From the NCBI GenBank assembly GCA_964555565.1, contig CAZKTF010000186.1, positions 1-7,255 of the forward strand: a stretch of 7,255 nucleotides of DNA. Reading direction: 5' to 3'. A program made the translations under genes and the position numbers. A model generated the notes under the pieces. That model had not been told where the DNA came from. It made no database searches and saw only the letters and a program-made list of their open reading frames with translations. Source of the DNA: CAZKTF01 sp964555565. GTDB taxonomy: Bacteria > Planctomycetota > JAJSAM01 > JAKLKS01. Below are positions 5,649 through 7,255 of the stretch, piece after piece. Every line of letters begins with the position of its first letter. Within the stretch, counting starts at the first letter, position 1.

Positions 5649-7091
5649 CTACCGCAGCATGAGGAGCGCGGCGACCTTCCCGTCCTTCCCGGCCAACGGC
5701 TCCAGCGCCTTGCCGACCACAGTGCCGGGGGCAGGTTCGGTTCCCGCCCTCATCGCGTACCCGGGCCGCGAGGACGCCACGAGCAGGTCGCCGATCTTCA
5801 CGGGGCCGTTCTCGTCGCAGACCTTCACGGGCGCACGTCCCGCCAGGGCGAGCGCCGCCTCCTTGGAGCCCTTGGGTTGCACTCCGTCGTTTTCCCGCGG
5901 CCGGTTGCCCATGACGAGCCCGGGGTCCGAGGAGATCACTCCGGCGGCGAGCGTCGAGGCACGGCTTGAGCTGAGCCGGAACCGCTGTGGGTGCTCGGGG
6001 TCGATCTCCACGAGGTCGCCGGGCTCGACGGCACCCGCGATGCTAATCCGCTCGGCCACGTCCGCGCCGCCGCCGTTGAAGGAGCCGTCGCAGTAGACGT
6101 TGCCGTCCGCCCGGATCTTGAACCGGAGGTCGGAGGCGGTCCGGAAGACCTCGAGCAGGCTGGCCGTGCTGTTGGCCGCCAACCCGGTCGTGTTGAACAC
6201 CCCGGCGCGCCCCGTCGAGGAGACCGCGTACAGGGCGTCACCGCCAGCGGACTCGATCGCCTCGACGGCGACCCCCGTCGGAGAGGCCGACACGCCGAGC
6301 ACGCCAACCGCTGGGCCGCCGGACGTCGCGCTGTTGTAGCCGACCACGCCGGTTGCCAGGACGGCGTTCGTGCTCCCATACACGCCCACGCCGTATTGAC
6401 TGTAGGAGTAGCCGAACACGCCGACCCCGTACCCCTGGGTGCTCAGCGAGGCACCCGCGATGGCCGCACCGGAGGTGTCGCTGTCCACGTCTCCGACGAG
6501 GGCGAAGGAGGCTCCGGTCGTTGCGGTGTTGTGTACCCCGGCGGTGACCTGGCCGGCGGTGCTGCTGGTGGCCGTGAGGCAGTAGCTCGGGTTGGCGATC
6601 GCCAGCGGGCCGCTCATGCTGGCCCCGGTCGTCCGGACGAAGGAGGACGCGGGGTTGCCGCCCAGGGTCGTCGCGTTGATTGGCCCGGTGATGGCCGACG
6701 CAGGGACGCTGGTGACGATCGCGCTCCCCAGCGAGAGACGGACGTTCACGGGGTAGATGCCACCCCTCTTGTCCACCATGCGGAGCGTGTAGTCGCCCGG
6801 TGTGAGCGCGCTCGGCAGGGTGAAGGTGGCGGACGTCTTGGCGGTCCCCAGGACGCCCACGGGGTTGCTCGTCGTCTGCGGCGAGGGGCCGACGATGTCG
6901 GCGCTTTCGATCTTGTTGAGCGCCGACCCGAACACGGTGACGGTCCGCGCGAAGGTGCCCGGGACGGCACCCTCGGCATAGGAAACCACCTGCGGGGCCG
7001 CCGCGGCCTCCAACTGGCCGGCCAGGAATAGCAACGCCGCCACGACCACAGAGCCGCCGACGAGGATCCGAACTCCAGGTGTCCCGAACAT
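5649..7091 (-). CDS. Secreted multidomain protein: IPT-like domain, short repeats, tail-fibre/Peptidase_G2-like C-terminal domain
   Basis: 480 residues. The ATG at 7091 is preceded by GGGAGGGG and a short spacer. Residues 1-32 are a signal peptide (hydrophobic core ILVGGSVVVAALLFLAG, likely cleavage after the EAAAA segment). Residues 33-125 resemble an IPT/TIG beta-sandwich (RTVTVFGSALNKI, LTPGDYTLRMVD). Residues 135-165 have the linker style of tail fibres (NATTLGGNPASSFVRTTGAS, then MSGPLAI). Residues 180-310 are glycine-rich and quasi-repeated, with units such as GVGVFGYS, GVGVYGS, TGVVGYNS and VGVLGVS, probably a repetitive beta structure. Residues 320-480 form a conserved domain: FKIRADGNVYCDGSF, GGGADVAERIS, EPGDLVEID, AGVISSDPGLVMG, LAGRAPVKV, VKIGDLLVASSRPGYAM and VVGKALEP. 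This resembles Peptidase_G2-like modules at the end of phage-tail and surface proteins, recognised from memory. It is likely extracellular or surface-exposed and appears monocistronic. Its role is unknown; adhesion is possible. Confidence 0.82.
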   Translation of the reverse strand: MFGTPGVRILVGGSVVVAALLFLAGQLEAAAAPQVVSYAEGAVPGTFARTVTVFGSALNKIESADIVGPSPQTTSNPVGVLGTAKTSATFTLPSALTPGDYTLRMVDKRGGIYPVNVRLSLGSAIVTSVPASAITGPINATTLGGNPASSFVRTTGASMSGPLAIANPSYCLTATSSTAGQVTAGVHNTATTGASFALVGDVDSDTSGAAIAGASLSTQGYGVGVFGYSYSQYGVGVYGSTNAVLATGVVGYNSATSGGPAVGVLGVSASPTGVAVEAIESAGGDALYAVSSTGRAGVFNTTGLAANSTASLLEVFRTASDLRFKIRADGNVYCDGSFNGGGADVAERISIAGAVEPGDLVEIDPEHPQRFRLSSSRASTLAAGVISSDPGLVMGNRPRENDGVQPKGSKEAALALAGRAPVKVCDENGPVKIGDLLVASSRPGYAMRAGTEPAPGTVVGKALEPLAGKDGKVAALLMLR

Positions 7092-7158
7092 GGAAACCCC
7101 TCCCTCGGGGCGAGTCCGAGGCCATCCCCTGGTCTACGGCAAGCCCCCAAGTGCGGAC

Positions 7159-7187
7159 ATCATGCCACGTCGATTGTGGTGGCGCAA
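7159..7187 (-). promoter_or_regulatory. Candidate promoter of the tail-fibre-like gene
   Basis: On the minus strand TTGCGC (7182-7187) is followed after 17 bases by CATGAT (7159-7164), a four-of-six match to the -10 consensus. The -10 lies about 67 bases upstream of the ATG at 7091. The -35 hexamer is the same TTGCGC seen before the GlcG-like operon. Both boxes are imperfect, so this is a candidate only. Confidence 0.35.
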
Positions 7188-7255
7188 GCGGCGAGGCTGA
7201 CCCGGGTGCATGACCGTACTTGCGAGGCCCGCCAGCCGATGGAGTAGGAGGCGGG

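Noticed and set aside
5515..5670. A plus-strand start after AAGGGGAGCG that reads MRVVTIFSKAPA, recalling the N-terminus of TIGR04282-type glycosyltransferases (FAKAP motif).
   Set aside because: The likeness ends after about 12 residues; the rest has no family features and runs antisense into the secreted-protein gene. Most likely chance, at best a tiny remnant.
4062..7201. A shared 10-mer CGAGGCTGAC at 4062-4071 and 7192-7201.
   Set aside because: Several shared 10-mers are expected by chance in a window this size, and the flanks do not match, so it is not called an attachment site or repeat.
7188..7255. Possible end of an upstream minus-strand gene at the right edge.
   Set aside because: One frame ends at a TAG just downstream, but too few codons are visible and none shows recognisable protein sequence.

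Overview
The window is very GC-rich and comes from a Gram-negative bacterium: it encodes lipoproteins, a predicted outer-membrane beta-barrel ending in an aromatic residue, and periplasmic or exported proteins. The high GC leaves long spurious open frames on both strands. The protein families seen here recall Acidobacteriota, Myxococcota and similar soil or sediment lineages, but there is no rRNA or other phylogenetic marker, so the lineage is inference. All six recognised genes lie on the minus strand, so transcription runs from high to low coordinates.

Reading in transcription order: (1) 7092-7255 is an upstream region with a plausible sigma70-type promoter. (2) 5649-7091 encodes a secreted, multidomain, tail-fibre-like protein: a signal peptide, an IPT/TIG-like domain, a Gly/Val/Ser/Tyr-rich repeat section and a conserved C-terminal domain resembling Peptidase_G2-type modules. 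(3) 5294-5648 has no supported gene and holds two hairpins that may end the preceding transcript. (4) 5012-5293 and 4071-5015 form a two-gene unit joined by an ATGA overlap: a 93-residue zinc-ribbon protein and a TPR protein of the ST7-like type. (5) 3862-4070 is intergenic, with two similar G/C hairpins and a plausible promoter. (6) 3861 down to 1 is a three-gene operon: an exported protein with two GlcG/HbpS-like (haem-binding-like) domains, a 608-residue predicted beta-barrel with a lipoprotein signal (joined to the previous gene by a second ATGA overlap), and, 25 bp further on, the start of another small lipoprotein that runs off the window edge.

The third unit is the most interesting. 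Its genes put a doubled GlcG-like domain, a lipidated barrel and a second lipoprotein under one likely promoter, which suggests an envelope-associated ligand-binding or transport assembly. Its substrate cannot be read from the sequence. The zinc-ribbon/TPR pair looks like a cytoplasmic accessory module of unknown role. No mobile element, CRISPR array, tRNA or rRNA was seen.
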